Positions 9,832 to 20,705 of a stretch of 64,000 nt of DNA are shown one piece after another. The notes below the pieces were generated by a model, which was not told the DNA's origin, ran no database searches, and was given only the letters and a program-made list of their open reading frames with translations. The stretch is taken from NCBI GenBank assembly GCA_009193035.1, contig SWDT01000010.1, forward strand, positions 558,001 through 622,000. The letters run 5' to 3'. Numbering within the stretch: position 1 is the stretch's first letter; the number at the start of each line of letters is the position of its first letter. A program made the position numbers and the translations under genes. Origin of the DNA: Halicephalobus mephisto (taxonomy: Eukaryota > Nematoda > Chromadorea > Rhabditida > Panagrolaimidae).

Positions 9832-12355
9832 ATGGAAGAATATTTGTTCGGTAATTACAAAAACCTCGGAAAAATAGGCAGCGGAGGAGAAACCGTCGTT
9901 TGGTAAGTTTTCTAATTCTGGAAAATTTTCAATGTTTAATTATGCGAGATTTATGTTCCGATTTTAATTTAAAAATAAACTATTTTAAATAATTTCGTAT
10001 TTTTTATATAGGATTTTAGAAATTATCCTAGGCAAATTTTTAGTTTTTATGAAATTTTAAATGTTGTTAGAATTGAGGATTAGTCTTCAGAATCCAGGAT
10101 TTTGAAGATTGAATATTAATTCTGACTTCAGATTCAAAATGTACGAATTCGATTTTGTAATTAAAATTTTTTGTTTAATTATAAATGTAAAATTTAAATG
10201 TAAATAATTAAGCCACAAATGTCACACAACTAATGTTAGATATCTTTAAATTTGAACAATAAGTACTTTTAAGAAGACCGTCAGACCCGTAGATTGTGAA
10301 TCTGAAGCCAGAATCAATACTCAACCTTCAGAATTCAAGATTCTCACTTCAGATTCAAAATGTACGAATTCGATTTTGTAATTAAAAATTTTTGTTCAAT
10401 TATAAATGTAAAATTTAAATGTAAATAATTAAGCCACAAATGTTACAGTAAGAAGTTTTCAGGCGTTCAGCATCCCCTGACTATGGAGAAATAGCTATTC
10501 GAGAAGTCAAAGTGTACGATAATGAAAGAAGTCTCAAAAAAACCTCTAGAGAACTTCTTTTTTTGAAAAACATGCAACATGAAAATATCATCAACATGCT
10601 CGATTATCATGTTGTTCGAAATGAAAGTGATTTCGTAACTAAGATTTACGTTTTCATGCCTTTGATGACGGAAAATTTACGGTATTTTGTCGAGGATACT
10701 AGTCCGATAAATGAAAAATACAAAAATGTTCTCTTGAGGAGGTTGATGGAACAGCTGTTGGCCGGGACTCATTATCTTCATTCTAACGGTATCATCCATC
10801 GGGATTTGTCCTTGAGGAATGTCATGATCAAAAAGGAAAATGGGATATTGAGGTTGAAGATAATCGACTTTGGATTGGCGAGAGAGCACGTCGAAGGGAT
10901 CGTCAAGACCAACAACACGACTACAATGAATTTTCGGACTTGGGAACTTGTGGCCGACAACATTGATTACGATTGCAAAGGTTGGTGAGATTTATAATTT
11001 TAGAATTGATTATATAAAGCTTTTCAAGTAGCTTATCCGTCAAGTCGAAGCTTTCGAAGAATGTACTCAAAATCTAGACTGTTTTTATTGGATATATTTA
11101 TGAAAAAAATAATTTACAAAATTCGTAGATTTCGATTTTCATCATTTTATTGAAAAACGGATTGTAAAGTTATAATTCACATTAAAAATTCATCAAATTG
11201 CGAAAAGAGTTAATTCAATTGGATAAATTAAAATAAAAAGTGATTTCGAAATAGATAACCGATAAGCGAATTCGATTATGTTTTTTTGTTTTTCGATATA
11301 TCAATTTTTATATATTCATTTCGATTTTTTGATATATGAACTTTTACAAAGTCATCTTAGTTTTTGATATATCAATTTTTACACAGTCATTTCGATTTCT
11401 GATATATGAACTTTTACAAAGTCATTTCGGTTTTTTGATATATCAATTTTAACACAGTCATTTCGATTTCTGATATATGAACTTTTACACAGTCATTTCG
11501 GTTTTTGATATATCAATTTTTACATTCATCTCGGTTTCTTAATTTTAGGAATCCTTTTAGTAAAAATGAATAATCACTCTGAATAGGTTTTAACAAACTC
11601 TAAAATGGGCTATAAATTTTGATTGGAAATCAAAACAAATTTTTTTGTAAAAAATAATTCTCAGATTTAAAGTTTAAAATTCTTTAAATTGCAGTGGACA
11701 TTTGGTCGATTGGATGTATTTTCGCTGAATTAATCTCTCGTCAGCCGTTGTGTAAATGTGAATACAACGGGAAACAGGCCAATTCTGCGAATGTTGGGGT
11801 ACTTATCCGGGATATCTTGTCCGTCGCTGAATTGCCAGAAAACTTTGATCAAGACGAGTTTCTAAGACAAACTGGTCTGAATTACCGTATGTATCATATG
11901 CGTCCACCAGAAAGACATTCAATTGACGAAAGATTTCCTGAGGCTATTTTCCCGCAAGTCACAGATTACGATAATCGACAAATCCATAACGGTGAGGATT
12001 TTAATTACTGTAAAATTTCTATTCGAAAGGCATATATATTAGACGGACACCATTTTTAAAGAGTTGAACAATAGACGGAGAACATTTTTATTAGAAGTTT
12101 TACGGTATTTTCAAAGTTAATCAAATACTTGCAGCTAAAAGTATGAAGGATTTACTGAAAAAAATGCTTCAACTCCGTCCGGAAGACAGATGTAGCGCTG
12201 CAGAAGCCCTCCAGCACCCCTACTTCAGTCATACTGTAGGACCCTCACAGCCCTTGGTGAACCCCCGTTTCTTCGCCGAAGCTGTTGATGTAATCGAAAA
12301 CGGAAGTTACGAACAAAATGTTGTTATTTTTGAAGAAATTCTGAAGCGAAATTAA
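9832..12355 (+). CDS. Divergent CMGC (MAPK/CDK-like) protein kinase
   Basis: Exons 9832-9902, 10463-10980, 11695-11991 and 12135-12355 join in phase to 368 residues. Kinase landmarks in order: glycine loop GSGGETVVW (third glycine replaced by Thr), IAIREVKVY at the VAIK position with Arg where the ATP-binding Lys is expected, helix-C Glu in TSRELLFL, catalytic loop HRDLSLRN (Ser in place of the usual Lys after HRDL), intact DFG in IIDFGLAREH, an activation segment without a clear TxY pair, and the C-lobe motif VDIWSIGCIFAELISRQP. The C-lobe and RPEDRCSAAEALQHPYF place it near MAPK/CDK kinases. Asp of HRD and of DFG are kept, so weak activity is possible. Both large introns carry repeats. It looks like a lineage-specific fast-evolving kinase and I assign no ortholog. 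Confidence 0.85.
10118..10448 (+). repeat. Direct duplication of about 105 bases in kinase intron 1
   Basis: Bases about 10130-10222 and 10346-10447 are nearly identical (shared start ACTTCAGATTCAAAATGTAC, shared end AAGCCACAAATGT), separated by about 120 bases. Related CTGAATCTGAAG words occur between the copies and again near 36.96-37.04 kb, so the unit belongs to a dispersed family. Confidence 0.85.
11285..11545 (+). repeat. Tandem repeat of about 63 bases (two 32-base half units) in kinase intron 2
   Basis: Alternating half units GATATATCAATTTTTACACA and GATATATGAACTTTTACA, each followed by GTCATTTCG-like sequence, are repeated about four times with few mismatches. Confidence 0.85.
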
Positions 12356-12738
12356 TTTTTGTCATTTTTCATATATTTATTTCCCTAAAAACATTTCATT
12401 AACCGAGTAAAAATGCAATATTCTCATTCGAGCCAAGTTGAGACTTGAAAAGAATGAGCAAAGTGAAAAAAGTCAAGACCAATTTGTCACAATAATTTTC
12501 GGCATGTTCTCAGGCTAGAAGTAGAAGAGTCCCTGGATGACTGGATGTGGTCTATGAGAAATGCTGGGTGGAGTCGGCATCCAACTGCCAGCGGCTTTAT
12601 GTCAAAATTGGTTAGTGACTTTTTGTAAACAGTCACTATTTCGTGTGAGGATTTTTAGTTTAATCTCGGTCTTGCAGTGATTGTTACAGTAATCAGAAAT
12701 GTTCAACTAATTTTAATTTTAAAAACATATTTAAAATC
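12356..12738. other. Intergenic stretch without a gene
   Basis: No open frame or family match. A short perfect inverted repeat GTGACT/AGTCAC around 12614-12636 could form a hairpin, but nothing else supports a function. Confidence 0.5.
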
Positions 12739-14981
12739 ATGAGAAATCTGCTCTATCAGAAAGTAGTTTTATTTACTGGAGTAATATTTATCGGTAAGTT
12801 GGCATACTGTAACTATTACTGTAGAACCTAACGACGGAGGATTTAGAAATATTAAATTTCGTTCAAAGTTTCCCGGGTCAAGATTGCACTGAACCCTGTC
12901 TTTCCCAAATGCAAATGGTACAGAATTCCCTAAAATTACTGTAATATACTGTTTTTCGTTCTAGGACCTCCATGGAATGGAAGAACTCCCTTCTTCGTCT
13001 TCTGGAGCCCTTCCTTGGTCCCAGTTTCTCCACAATTCCAAAAATAAGGAAGTCATGGAAGGTTTTTTTCAAAAAATCTGCATGTAAGTTTTTTTTGTTT
13101 CAAACAGTAAATCCAATTTCCGAAAACCGGAGAAACCAAAGTTTTCTTTTTCAAATTTCTGAAGCGGAAAAGCATTCAACTTTGGAGATAAAAACCATAA
13201 AAATATTTTAATTTCGAAATCAAGGGACAGAGGTTGAAAATTTTTAAAATTTGACTTTTTTGGAAAAATTTAGATTTTACAAAGAAAATCATTACAGTAC
13301 TTTTTAGTTTGTGTGGGAATTTCGAAATGTTCGATTTTTTAAAAAGATTTAGGTTTTGGAACAAAAATCATTACAGTACTTTTTAGTTTGTGTGAGAATT
13401 TCGAAATATCAAAGTTTTTAAAAAGATTTAGGTTTTGCAAAGAAAATTATTACAATACTTTTTAGTTTGTGTGGGAATTTCGAAATATTTAATTTTTTAA
13501 GAGAATTTAGGTTTTACAAAGAAAATAATTACAGTACTTTTTAGTTTGTGTGGGAATTTCGAAATATCAAAGTTTTTAAAAAGATTTAGGTTTTACAACG
13601 AAAATTATTACAGTACTTTTTAGTTCGTATGAGAATGTGGATAGTTGTCTAGCTGAATGTGAAACCAGAAGCAGGACCGGTATTGACATCCGGCAGACTT
13701 ATGCTGGCCTAAAATTTATCTGCAAAGACGTGAAAGATGGTTTGTTTTCCATATTTGGATTTTAAAAATCATTTTAAGTACTAAAGGCAATATTTGTTCC
13801 GAAAGCGATCAAATTTCCCGAATTCCGCAATATTCGGCGAGCTTTTTGGTTCAATGCCCCAAGTGTCAAAGAAAGGTCGTAAAACAATCAAAAAACTATG
13901 ATTTTTCATAAATGAGCTTTTGGAAATTCTTAGGCAACTTTAATGGGACTCATGGGAACACGAGGAAGACAGTCAATAAGGATTCTGGGAGTTGTAAGAG
14001 TAGATGGGAAAGAAAACAAAAAAGCATGGGAATTTGAATAGGTTTCAATTTTGAAAAGAAACAACTAATTCGTTTTGGAAATTTTTTAAATTTAAATTCT
14101 CGCAAAAAAATTAAATAATACTTTTTGCTCACGCAATTTTAACAACGAGGAAACTTATGAAATTTAAATAAAAACAAAAAAATTATCCTCCACATGCCAG
14201 ACTTGTTTTAGTTTTTTAGGTCTTCAATGCGCACTTATCAAAGAAGGAAAAAATGATTTTAAAAATGGCAAACTTTTTTAGATCTTCAACGCGCACTTAT
14301 CAAAGAAGGAAAAACTGTTCTTTCTTTGGCCAATTTTTACTGATTTCTTAATTCTCCCACGCGCACTTCATAAACTTTGAAAAACTGTTCAAATCAAGTC
14401 AGTTTTTCCTTTCTCGCCAATTCCTTCTGTACCTCGGAACTAGGAACTGGCGCCAATTCAAATTTTAATTAATTAATTTCGATTTTTCAGATTTTTTCTC
14501 AGCTCTTCCTTGCTTAGCCGACTTTGAACCCGTTGCTATGCTTAAATGTCAAAATGAAATCAACCAATCTCACATAACTACCGCTCAATTCACAGAATCC
14601 ATCGTCAACAGAGAACTTCATTCTATCAGAAATCGTTTTCGATCTCTCTGTTTAGATTTATCAAAAATGATTGAATGTATGGAACCTGTTATTCGAGAAG
14701 GTTGTGGAAATGGTCCAACAAACATGATGCTTAAATTCATTACTCTAGAATTTACTTCATTCGAACAACTTTATGGACAATTAGGATTTGCTGAACCTCT
14801 TCCTTCTCCTTGTAGATCTCTTTTATCCATGCCACAAATCCCAGAAAAACATGAACCTCTACCGAATGAAATTGTTTTCGATGAACATTCCTTCTCCCGA
14901 TACGATAACTCCAAAACCAGGAATATCCCTGAGGCATTTTTTGTTCTGTCATTCATCTTACTTTTCTCATTAGGAATTTAG
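12739..14981 (+). CDS. Secreted Cys-rich protein, possibly CPG4-like; splicing unresolved
   Basis: An ATG at 12739 opens a signal-peptide-like exon (hydrophobic LFTGVIFI) ending at 12793. Phase-consistent exons follow at 12847-12917 (DCTEPCLSQMQ), 12965-13083, 13645-13739 (ICICLAECETRSR) and 13787-13875 (QCPKCQRK), perhaps then 13934-13993. A last exon from about 14503 to 14981 (SLCLDLSKMIECMEPV; CGNGPTNMM) ends in a hydrophobic C-terminus FFVLSFILLFSLGI suited to a GPI anchor. Two Cys-rich halves suggest the nematode chondroitin proteoglycan 4 / T20D4.11-like secreted families. That call is tentative. The last exon is one base out of phase with the chain as I built it, so an exon boundary is wrong, the gene is broken, or two genes are present. 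The intron at 13.08-13.64 kb is mostly tandem repeat. Confidence 0.45.
13250..13635 (+). repeat. Tandem repeat, about 79-base unit, five copies, intronic
   Basis: Each unit carries TTACAGTACTTTTTAGTTTG and GGAATTTCGAAAT, then a TTTTTAAAAAGATTTAGG run. Copies differ by a few bases. It fills most of the 13.08-13.64 kb intron of the Cys-rich gene. Confidence 0.9.
14205..14400 (+). repeat. Short direct repeats with GCGCACTTATCAAAG core
   Basis: Two close copies (about 14218-14260 and 14280-14322) of TCTTCAAYGCGCACTTATCA and a diverged third near 14358 lie in the last intron of the Cys-rich gene. A TGGCGCCAA word lies at about 14448. Confidence 0.6.
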
Positions 14982-15067
14982 AGCTTACCATAGTAATATC
15001 ACTTATGCTCAATTAAATGAATTATAATTTTATAAAAACTCAACAAACCTAAAGTATTTTAAATTTC

Positions 15068-16401
15068 TCAACAAGAGTAATTGGAGTAACTCTTGAAAGC
15101 CTTCTTGCTAACGTTGACAAACATTGTTCCTAGTTGCCTTCCTGGACCTATTTCTATATATTGAGGAAATTTGTAATCTACATGTTTCCTGTAGAGAAGT
15201 TGCTGAATCTGTTCCCACTTGACTGGCGAAGCAATCTGCATGCACAATCCTCTTCTGATTTCCGATCCTTTCCTATCATAAATCTTACCAGTATAGTTAC
15301 TGTAAACATTGCACGATGATTGATTAATTTTAACTTTTTTCAACGCTTCTCTGACAATATTCACAGCCGGTTCCATCAGTCTTGTGTGAAAAGCTCCACT
15401 AACTTCTAATCTCTTGATAATTTTAATATTGAATCTTTGGGCATTGGATTCCAGATGAGCCAAAGCCTTGTTCGAACCACCAATTACTTTTAATCCACAA
15501 ACGAGATAATTCGCCACTTCACAAAGAGGAAGCTCATTTGCTTCACTAAAATTAAACATTATTATTTAGTCAAAATTCACAAAACTTTACTCTGAAACTT
15601 CTCTCGCTTCTGTCATTGCTTCATCCAATTTCGAACTTGCATTAACTTTTACCGTAACCATTCCACTTGCTACTCGTTGATTACATTCATGCATTGCTTC
15701 TGCTCGAATTTTCACAACTTTTAATGCATCTTCAAAACTCAATACTCCAGCAGCAACCATTGCAGCATATTCTCCCACACTAAATCCAGCAGTATCTGTC
15801 AAGTTATCTTCTAATCCTTCTTTTTCAGTTTTCAATTTCTCAAAAGCTGCCAAAGACGCAACAAATACAGCAGGTTGACAGTAGATCGTTTGATCAAGGG
15901 TCGTTTTGGGTCCTTCCATGCATATCTTCAACAAATCATATCCTAGGATTTCCGACGATATATCGAAAAGTTCTTTCGATTTCGGATAATCAATAACCTT
16001 TAAAATTTTATAAAACTTTAAACAAAAATAAAACTTACTTTTTGTCCCATTTTCAAATGTTGTGCTCCTTGTCCTGGAAACAAAGCTACAATTTGTTCTT
16101 CAATCGGAATATGATCGAAATTTAAAGCTGATAATTTCCTTCCTTGGTATTTTGATTTCATTACTATTTTTTGAGCATTATTCAGATAATTTTCCAATTG
16201 TTCAGGTGGATATGGTAGACTTGAATGAGGATCTAAAAGTGATGAATGGACATCAGAATAAGTTGTTGCATCTTTCAAATAATCCGCTTTTGGTTCTTTG
16301 GATTTCTGGATTACTGGTTGACCTGTCATTGTTATTCTTTTCCTCAAAAACCTGACTTGAATGACAGATGTAGAAGGAAAAAATTTCGACCATTTCTGCA
16401 T
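15068..16401 (-). CDS. MCAT: Mitochondrial malonyl-CoA:ACP transacylase
   Basis: Exons 16401-16039, 15997-15591 and 15545-15068 give 415 residues. The enzyme moves the malonyl group from CoA to the mitochondrial acyl carrier protein in type II fatty acid synthesis, supplying octanoate for lipoate. Visible motifs: LFPGQGAQ near residue 110, the nucleophile elbow GFSVGEYAA, and the active-site His in VSGAFHTRLM. The Arg- and Ser-rich N-terminus (WSKFFPSTSVIQVRFLRKR) fits a mitochondrial presequence. A second in-frame Met (MTGQPV) could make a shorter form. It is the last of five same-strand genes, 183 bases after the ADP-glucokinase stop, with an acceptor ACTGTAG just upstream of the ATG, so operon expression is likely. 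Confidence 0.93.
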
Positions 16402-16584
16402 CTAAATTTATCTACAGTAATAAATACAAAAAAATCAAATAAATTAAGGTAATTATAACCAATTATCAAAAAATCATTTTTAAATTCACTTTATTTTCAA
16501 TAAGATTTAATTTTAAAAAAGCATATTCGACGAAAACCCGGAGATAATTCTGAACAATACTAAGTAGGCCTAATTGGAGTCAAT

Positions 16585-18508
16585 TTAATGGAATTTCTCT
16601 ATTTTATAAAATTGAGAATACAGTAATGCAGCTGCAGAAATGACGTCATCAACTCCTACAGTCTGTAGTGGCAGTTTGCATACCAAAACAGGGGTATAAA
16701 TAAAAACAACATCGTTCCTCATCCACGAAGCTATCGGACTAAAAATTTCCCATATTAATACTTACCAAATAAAAAACTTACTCATGTGGATCAAATTGAT
16801 AAACCTTATCTTGATGTTTATCCAATAATGTCCTACTTGAAGTCCTAATTTCCAACAAATCAGATTCACCTCGACTATGTTCCAAATGACAAGAATATCT
16901 TCCTGCTATTTTTGCTCCAGCAGCAAGTCCAGCAGCCAAATTTGACCAGTCAGTCCCCTTACTTACCACGATATGATAAGTCAAGCAGTGGAAATGGATC
17001 CTCTGAAGTCTGTAGTTATAGTTAGGGGATTCCGGAGAAGCCTTATTGTGTCCAAAGGTCGATAGCAACCAATAAAGCATTTCCACGACTTTATGAACAT
17101 GGAGAGCTCCAGATCTCACGGGATATCGTTCATTATATGGACCGTTACCAATCTTGGAAAGAAAAGTAAGTTCTTGTTCGTTCAAAGCAATACTGTCGAC
17201 GTAGGGAATGATCTAAATCAAATAAACATACATCAATCAACTTCACAAAGACCTACCCTATACAGTACTTCATTAACGAAAGTAGGATCACTCATCGAAG
17301 CCATTTGAAGATGGATAGGAATAAGAGGACTTACCTGAAGTAGAGATCTCTTGATCAACCTCAACTTCTCTAATCTCATTTCCTTAGGCTGGAACTGAAG
17401 CGAGTGAACTCCAGACAGAACAATCAGATCTGGTTTCATTTGGGCGATGACTTTGAAGAACATATCAATCACGATAGACGAGCCACTGAACTGATCGTGT
17501 GAAGTGATGAATCTGGAGCTTGCTGGAGCCACATATTCTCCTATGATTTCCCCCTGTTTATACTCATAAATCATGTGAAGTTCATCCTGAACTATCCTTG
17601 TCGAGTTGTTCCTTACTACAGACGGATGGAGAAGAGCGTGAGATCTAGGACCAATTGGACCCACGAGGGTAACTGTCGTAGTTGGGAATGAAGCAGCCAT
17701 TTTCTGAGCCATCAAAGCTGCATTTCCTCCTATTGAATGCTAAAAAGTTTAAAAGTAGTACAACAGTTATACTTTCGATTTCGTAACACTAGTCTAATTT
17801 TTTGTTCTCAGACCAATCTTTTGGATGATTAAATCAATCTAGAACGCCAATCAAGTAATTCTTAAAATTAATAGATTTCCAAAACCGGCGTAAATCGGAG
17901 TAAATACCTCAAAAGGGCAATTGTTGTAGTTTTTTCTTATTTTAGATTAGTTCTACCAATAGCTGAAATAGCTTAAAACGCTAATCAAGCAATTTTCAAA
18001 CTCAGCAAAGGCTTCTAAAACCAGTAGGAGTCAAAGAGAAGCAACTATCGAGCATCCAAAAATCAGTTATATATCAAACACTTACATGAACTTTTTCATC
18101 TTTTAGTTCAGCGAGTTTTATAAGGACTTGAAAAGCGTCCTCATTGGCCATGAACCTCTCTGCTGGAGCTCCTTTGGAAAAAAAATGAAGAAAAGTCGAA
18201 TACAAATCAGACAACGAATTCAACTCTTCGCGATCTTCTATTTTTTCTGTTCCAGTGACGTTGATTTTATTCATCACACTGACTCCTTGCATAATCACGT
18301 CCACATTGCAGTTAATTCCGACGACGATTTTCTGGAAATTAATAGTTGGGATTGAAATTATCCTATCCCAGGCTTTGGTTATCGCTGTCTCAACTCCCAT
18401 CGTCGCTAATCTATGTTGATCGTTGTAGTAACTATAAAGCCAAGGAATAACAGCACAAACAAATGCATAACGGAGGAGATAATTATATGGAGAATTCAAC
18501 AACGCCAT
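16585..18508 (-). CDS. ADPGK: ADP-dependent glucokinase
   Basis: Exons 18508-18086, 17739-17257, 17212-16782 and 16738-16585 join to 496 residues, the human ADPGK length. The enzyme phosphorylates glucose using ADP. Animal forms are ER-associated, matching the hydrophobic N-terminal anchor (LLRYAFVCAVIPWLY). Seen: VVGINCNVDVI and HSIGGNAALMA of the sugar-binding lid region, LIVLSGVHSLQF, SIALNEQELTFL, and the C-terminal TVGVDDVISAAAL. The last should be the GxGD motif of ribokinase-like folds: the catalytic Asp is present but the second Gly has become Asp (GVDD for GLGD). An acceptor TTGTTTCAG lies three bases before the chosen ATG, and the DHFR stop is only 128 bases upstream, consistent with an operon. 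Confidence 0.93.
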
Positions 18509-18636
18509 TGTCTGAAACAATTGATATATGAAAACAAAATTCGGAACAAGTATGTCGTCGATTATAACGATTTAAATTTAAAAAATATAATCATTAGTTT
18601 ATGGAATTTTCAAACATGTTCACAAAGTGAAAAAGC

Positions 18637-19212
18637 TCAGAGACCAGTCTTTCTCGTGTAGCTCTGGATCCGGTAAACAACTCCCTTCTCCTCGATCGGC
18701 TGTCCGTCGAAGTCGGCGTTAAGTTCGAAGTTTTCCCAGTCGACTTCCGGAAATTGGACGTCTGTCACGTACGTCTTCTCAATTCTCGTGATGACCAACT
18801 TGTGCATCCATGGATGGGCCAATCCGAGGGCATAGATGTCCTTCCCTCCGAGATTCCAGATCGTTTCAACTTTCGACTTGAATGGTTCTTCCTCAGTCAA
18901 CAACTTCAAAGCCTTCTCAAAGTCATCTGTAACGATTAAATTCTCAGAAATGACCTCCGGCATAGTTCTACTAAGAACAACATTGAGTCTCTTCTTCAAC
19001 GGACGAAATTTCTCCGGGATGCTTTCCCAACATTTCCTTCCTAAAATCACAGCATTCACCTTATCCGGATCCACGGTCTTGATCGTCGTTTGTTGAAAAT
19101 GCTTATATTCATTCGGCAAATGCCAAGGAATAGAATTGTTGATCGAAATTCCATTTGCCGCATCTACAGCAACAATCATGTTCATCGGTTTACAAAATTT
19201 AGAATCAGACAT
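18637..19212 (-). CDS. dhfr-1: Dihydrofolate reductase
   Basis: A single open exon gives 191 residues from the ATG at 19212, close to the usual ~187. It reduces dihydrofolate to tetrahydrofolate with NADPH for thymidylate and purine synthesis. Seen: MNMIVAVDAANGISINNSIP with the strand-A core, WHLPNEYKHF with the substrate-binding acidic residue, LGRKCWESIP, and WNLGGKDIYA near the cofactor site. The frame stays open upstream to an ATG at 19365, adding 51 hydrophobic/basic residues unlike DHFR. I prefer the shorter start because a strong acceptor (TTTTTGTTGCAG, about 19277) precedes it. An E2F-like site lies at 19328-19337. No intron is apparent. It is third of five same-strand genes. Confidence 0.93.
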   Translation of the reverse strand: MSDSKFCKPMNMIVAVDAANGISINNSIPWHLPNEYKHFQQTTIKTVDPDKVNAVILGRKCWESIPEKFRPLKKRLNVVLSRTMPEVISENLIVTDDFEKALKLLTEEEPFKSKVETIWNLGGKDIYALGLAHPWMHKLVITRIEKTYVTDVQFPEVDWENFELNADFDGQPIEEKGVVYRIQSYTRKTGL

Positions 19213-19327
19213 ATTTGAAAAAAATCGAACAGGCAAGAACTGGAAAGGAATGCCACTAATTACCCGTTTTTCAACTGCAACAAAAAATAAAGTCACACGA
19301 TTGACTGTTTGTCCAACAACCATCAAA

Positions 19328-19337
19328 TGGCGCCAAA
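19328..19337 (-). promoter_or_regulatory. E2F/DP-like site upstream of DHFR
   Basis: On the minus strand the sequence is TTTGGCGCCA, matching the E2F consensus TTTSGCGCS and partly palindromic. It lies 116 bases upstream of the DHFR ATG. E2F control of DHFR is established in mammals. Use here is inference. Confidence 0.5.
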
Positions 19338-19459
19338 TTTCCACTACAATTTTTAATCGATTCAATTAACAAAAAATATTGCGAAAATAACGCTGATTTT
19401 TATACATTAATCAGCTAACCAATAATAAACTTTTATATCTATTTCCCGTAATTTTATGA

Positions 19460-20567
19460 CTATTCAGATTTGTGATGAAATGCGTGACTAGATGAAGTTG
19501 AGCTTTGAACGTCTAGTATAGCTTTAAGCTGATTAGTTAATTCCTGCATTTTGGCAATTTTCAATTCTTCAGGTGACAAACAGGGTTCAGTCAATTCCTG
19601 CACAGATTTGGATGATTCCAACTGATCGGAAGTTTCATTTGCTTCCTCTACTTCATTTGGATTTTCTTCTTGCACATTGTCTTCAGTTCCCGACTCCGGA
19701 TCTTCACTCTCAGATTCTTCTTTTGTCTCTGATTCAGAAACGTCACCATCATACTCCTCCTTTATATCCGATTCAGGGACATCATTATCAGGTTCTTTTG
19801 TCTCTGAATCAGAAACATCACTATCAGAGTGCTCTTTTATATCCAATTCAGGAACTTCACTGTCAGATTCCTTTTTTATATCCAAATCAGTTCGGACGGG
19901 GAGACGACTAGATCCAGGATTATCGTTATTATCTCCCGCATTCTGAGTACAAGTATCAGATACAGGAACAGAAGACACAACGTGAATTGGTTTTTCTGAA
20001 CCAAAAATTTCGCGAAGATCATCTTCGGAGTCGCTCAAAGAAAAATCATCATCATTTACATTTCTTGGAGGTTTTCGATAGATGACTTCACCTGCTCTGT
20101 TTTTGACCCGTATCTCACCCGTCGAATCATCTCGAAAAAGTGTAAATTTAGAAGGGTCCCTGTTAAGTTCAGCCTCTACTTGTTTCCGGTCTCGTTCTTC
20201 CTGGAAGGCTTCTAGTTTTTCTCGAGGAACATAAGCTAAAATTAAAATTAGTAAAGCATTATTCATATTCCCAAGTATACTTACGAATTCCTGACGGGGC
20301 TTTAGGTGTTTCAAGGGAGGTTGAGAATAAAGTCGAATCCTCAACACTTGATTTCTCATGTGTCGAACTTCGTGCAGCTTTCTCATTCCTGGCCTTCCTC
20401 TTGACACATGTTGAGATGATGTGACCAGTGTTTTTACAGTAATTGCACACTTTCCCAGGATGTGTCTCCTCCTGGAACCCCCACCTAGTTTCATGTGCAC
20501 CCCTTTTCCTGTAGTTTGACCTGTATATGGTGCGCATACCTCTGCCCCTTCTCGCCCCCCGGTCCAT
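19460..20567 (-). CDS. CCHC zinc-knuckle protein with long acidic repetitive tail
   Basis: Exons 20567-20285 and 20235-19460 join in phase to 352 residues. The basic N-terminus (MDRGARRGRGMRTIYRSNYR) leads to one retroviral-type zinc knuckle, CNYCKNTGHIISTC (C-x2-C-x4-H-x4-C), implying single-stranded nucleic acid binding. Next comes a helical charged region (REKLEAFQEERDRKQVEAEL), then LFRDDSTGEIRVKNRAGEVIYRKPP. From about residue 190 an acidic region repeats variants of DIKEESDSDVSESETKE. I recognise no named ortholog, and a nuclear RNA- or chromatin-associated role is only inference. It lies 138 bases after the eL42 gene and 95-250 bases before DHFR in the putative operon. Confidence 0.8.
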
Positions 20568-20705
20568 GGAAAACCTCAAAAATTGGAAATTAATACAAGT
20601 TGTGACACCGATCAAGTATCCTAGCGAATAACGCCGTTTCCAGTATTTTTCATTTCAAACAACGAAATTATTTAAAAAGTACAACAAAACCCAAGAACAA
20701 TCAGA

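Noticed and set aside
13250..13635. CRISPR-like regular spacing of repeats
   Set aside because: Whole unit is repeated with no unique spacers; eukaryotic intronic tandem repeat.
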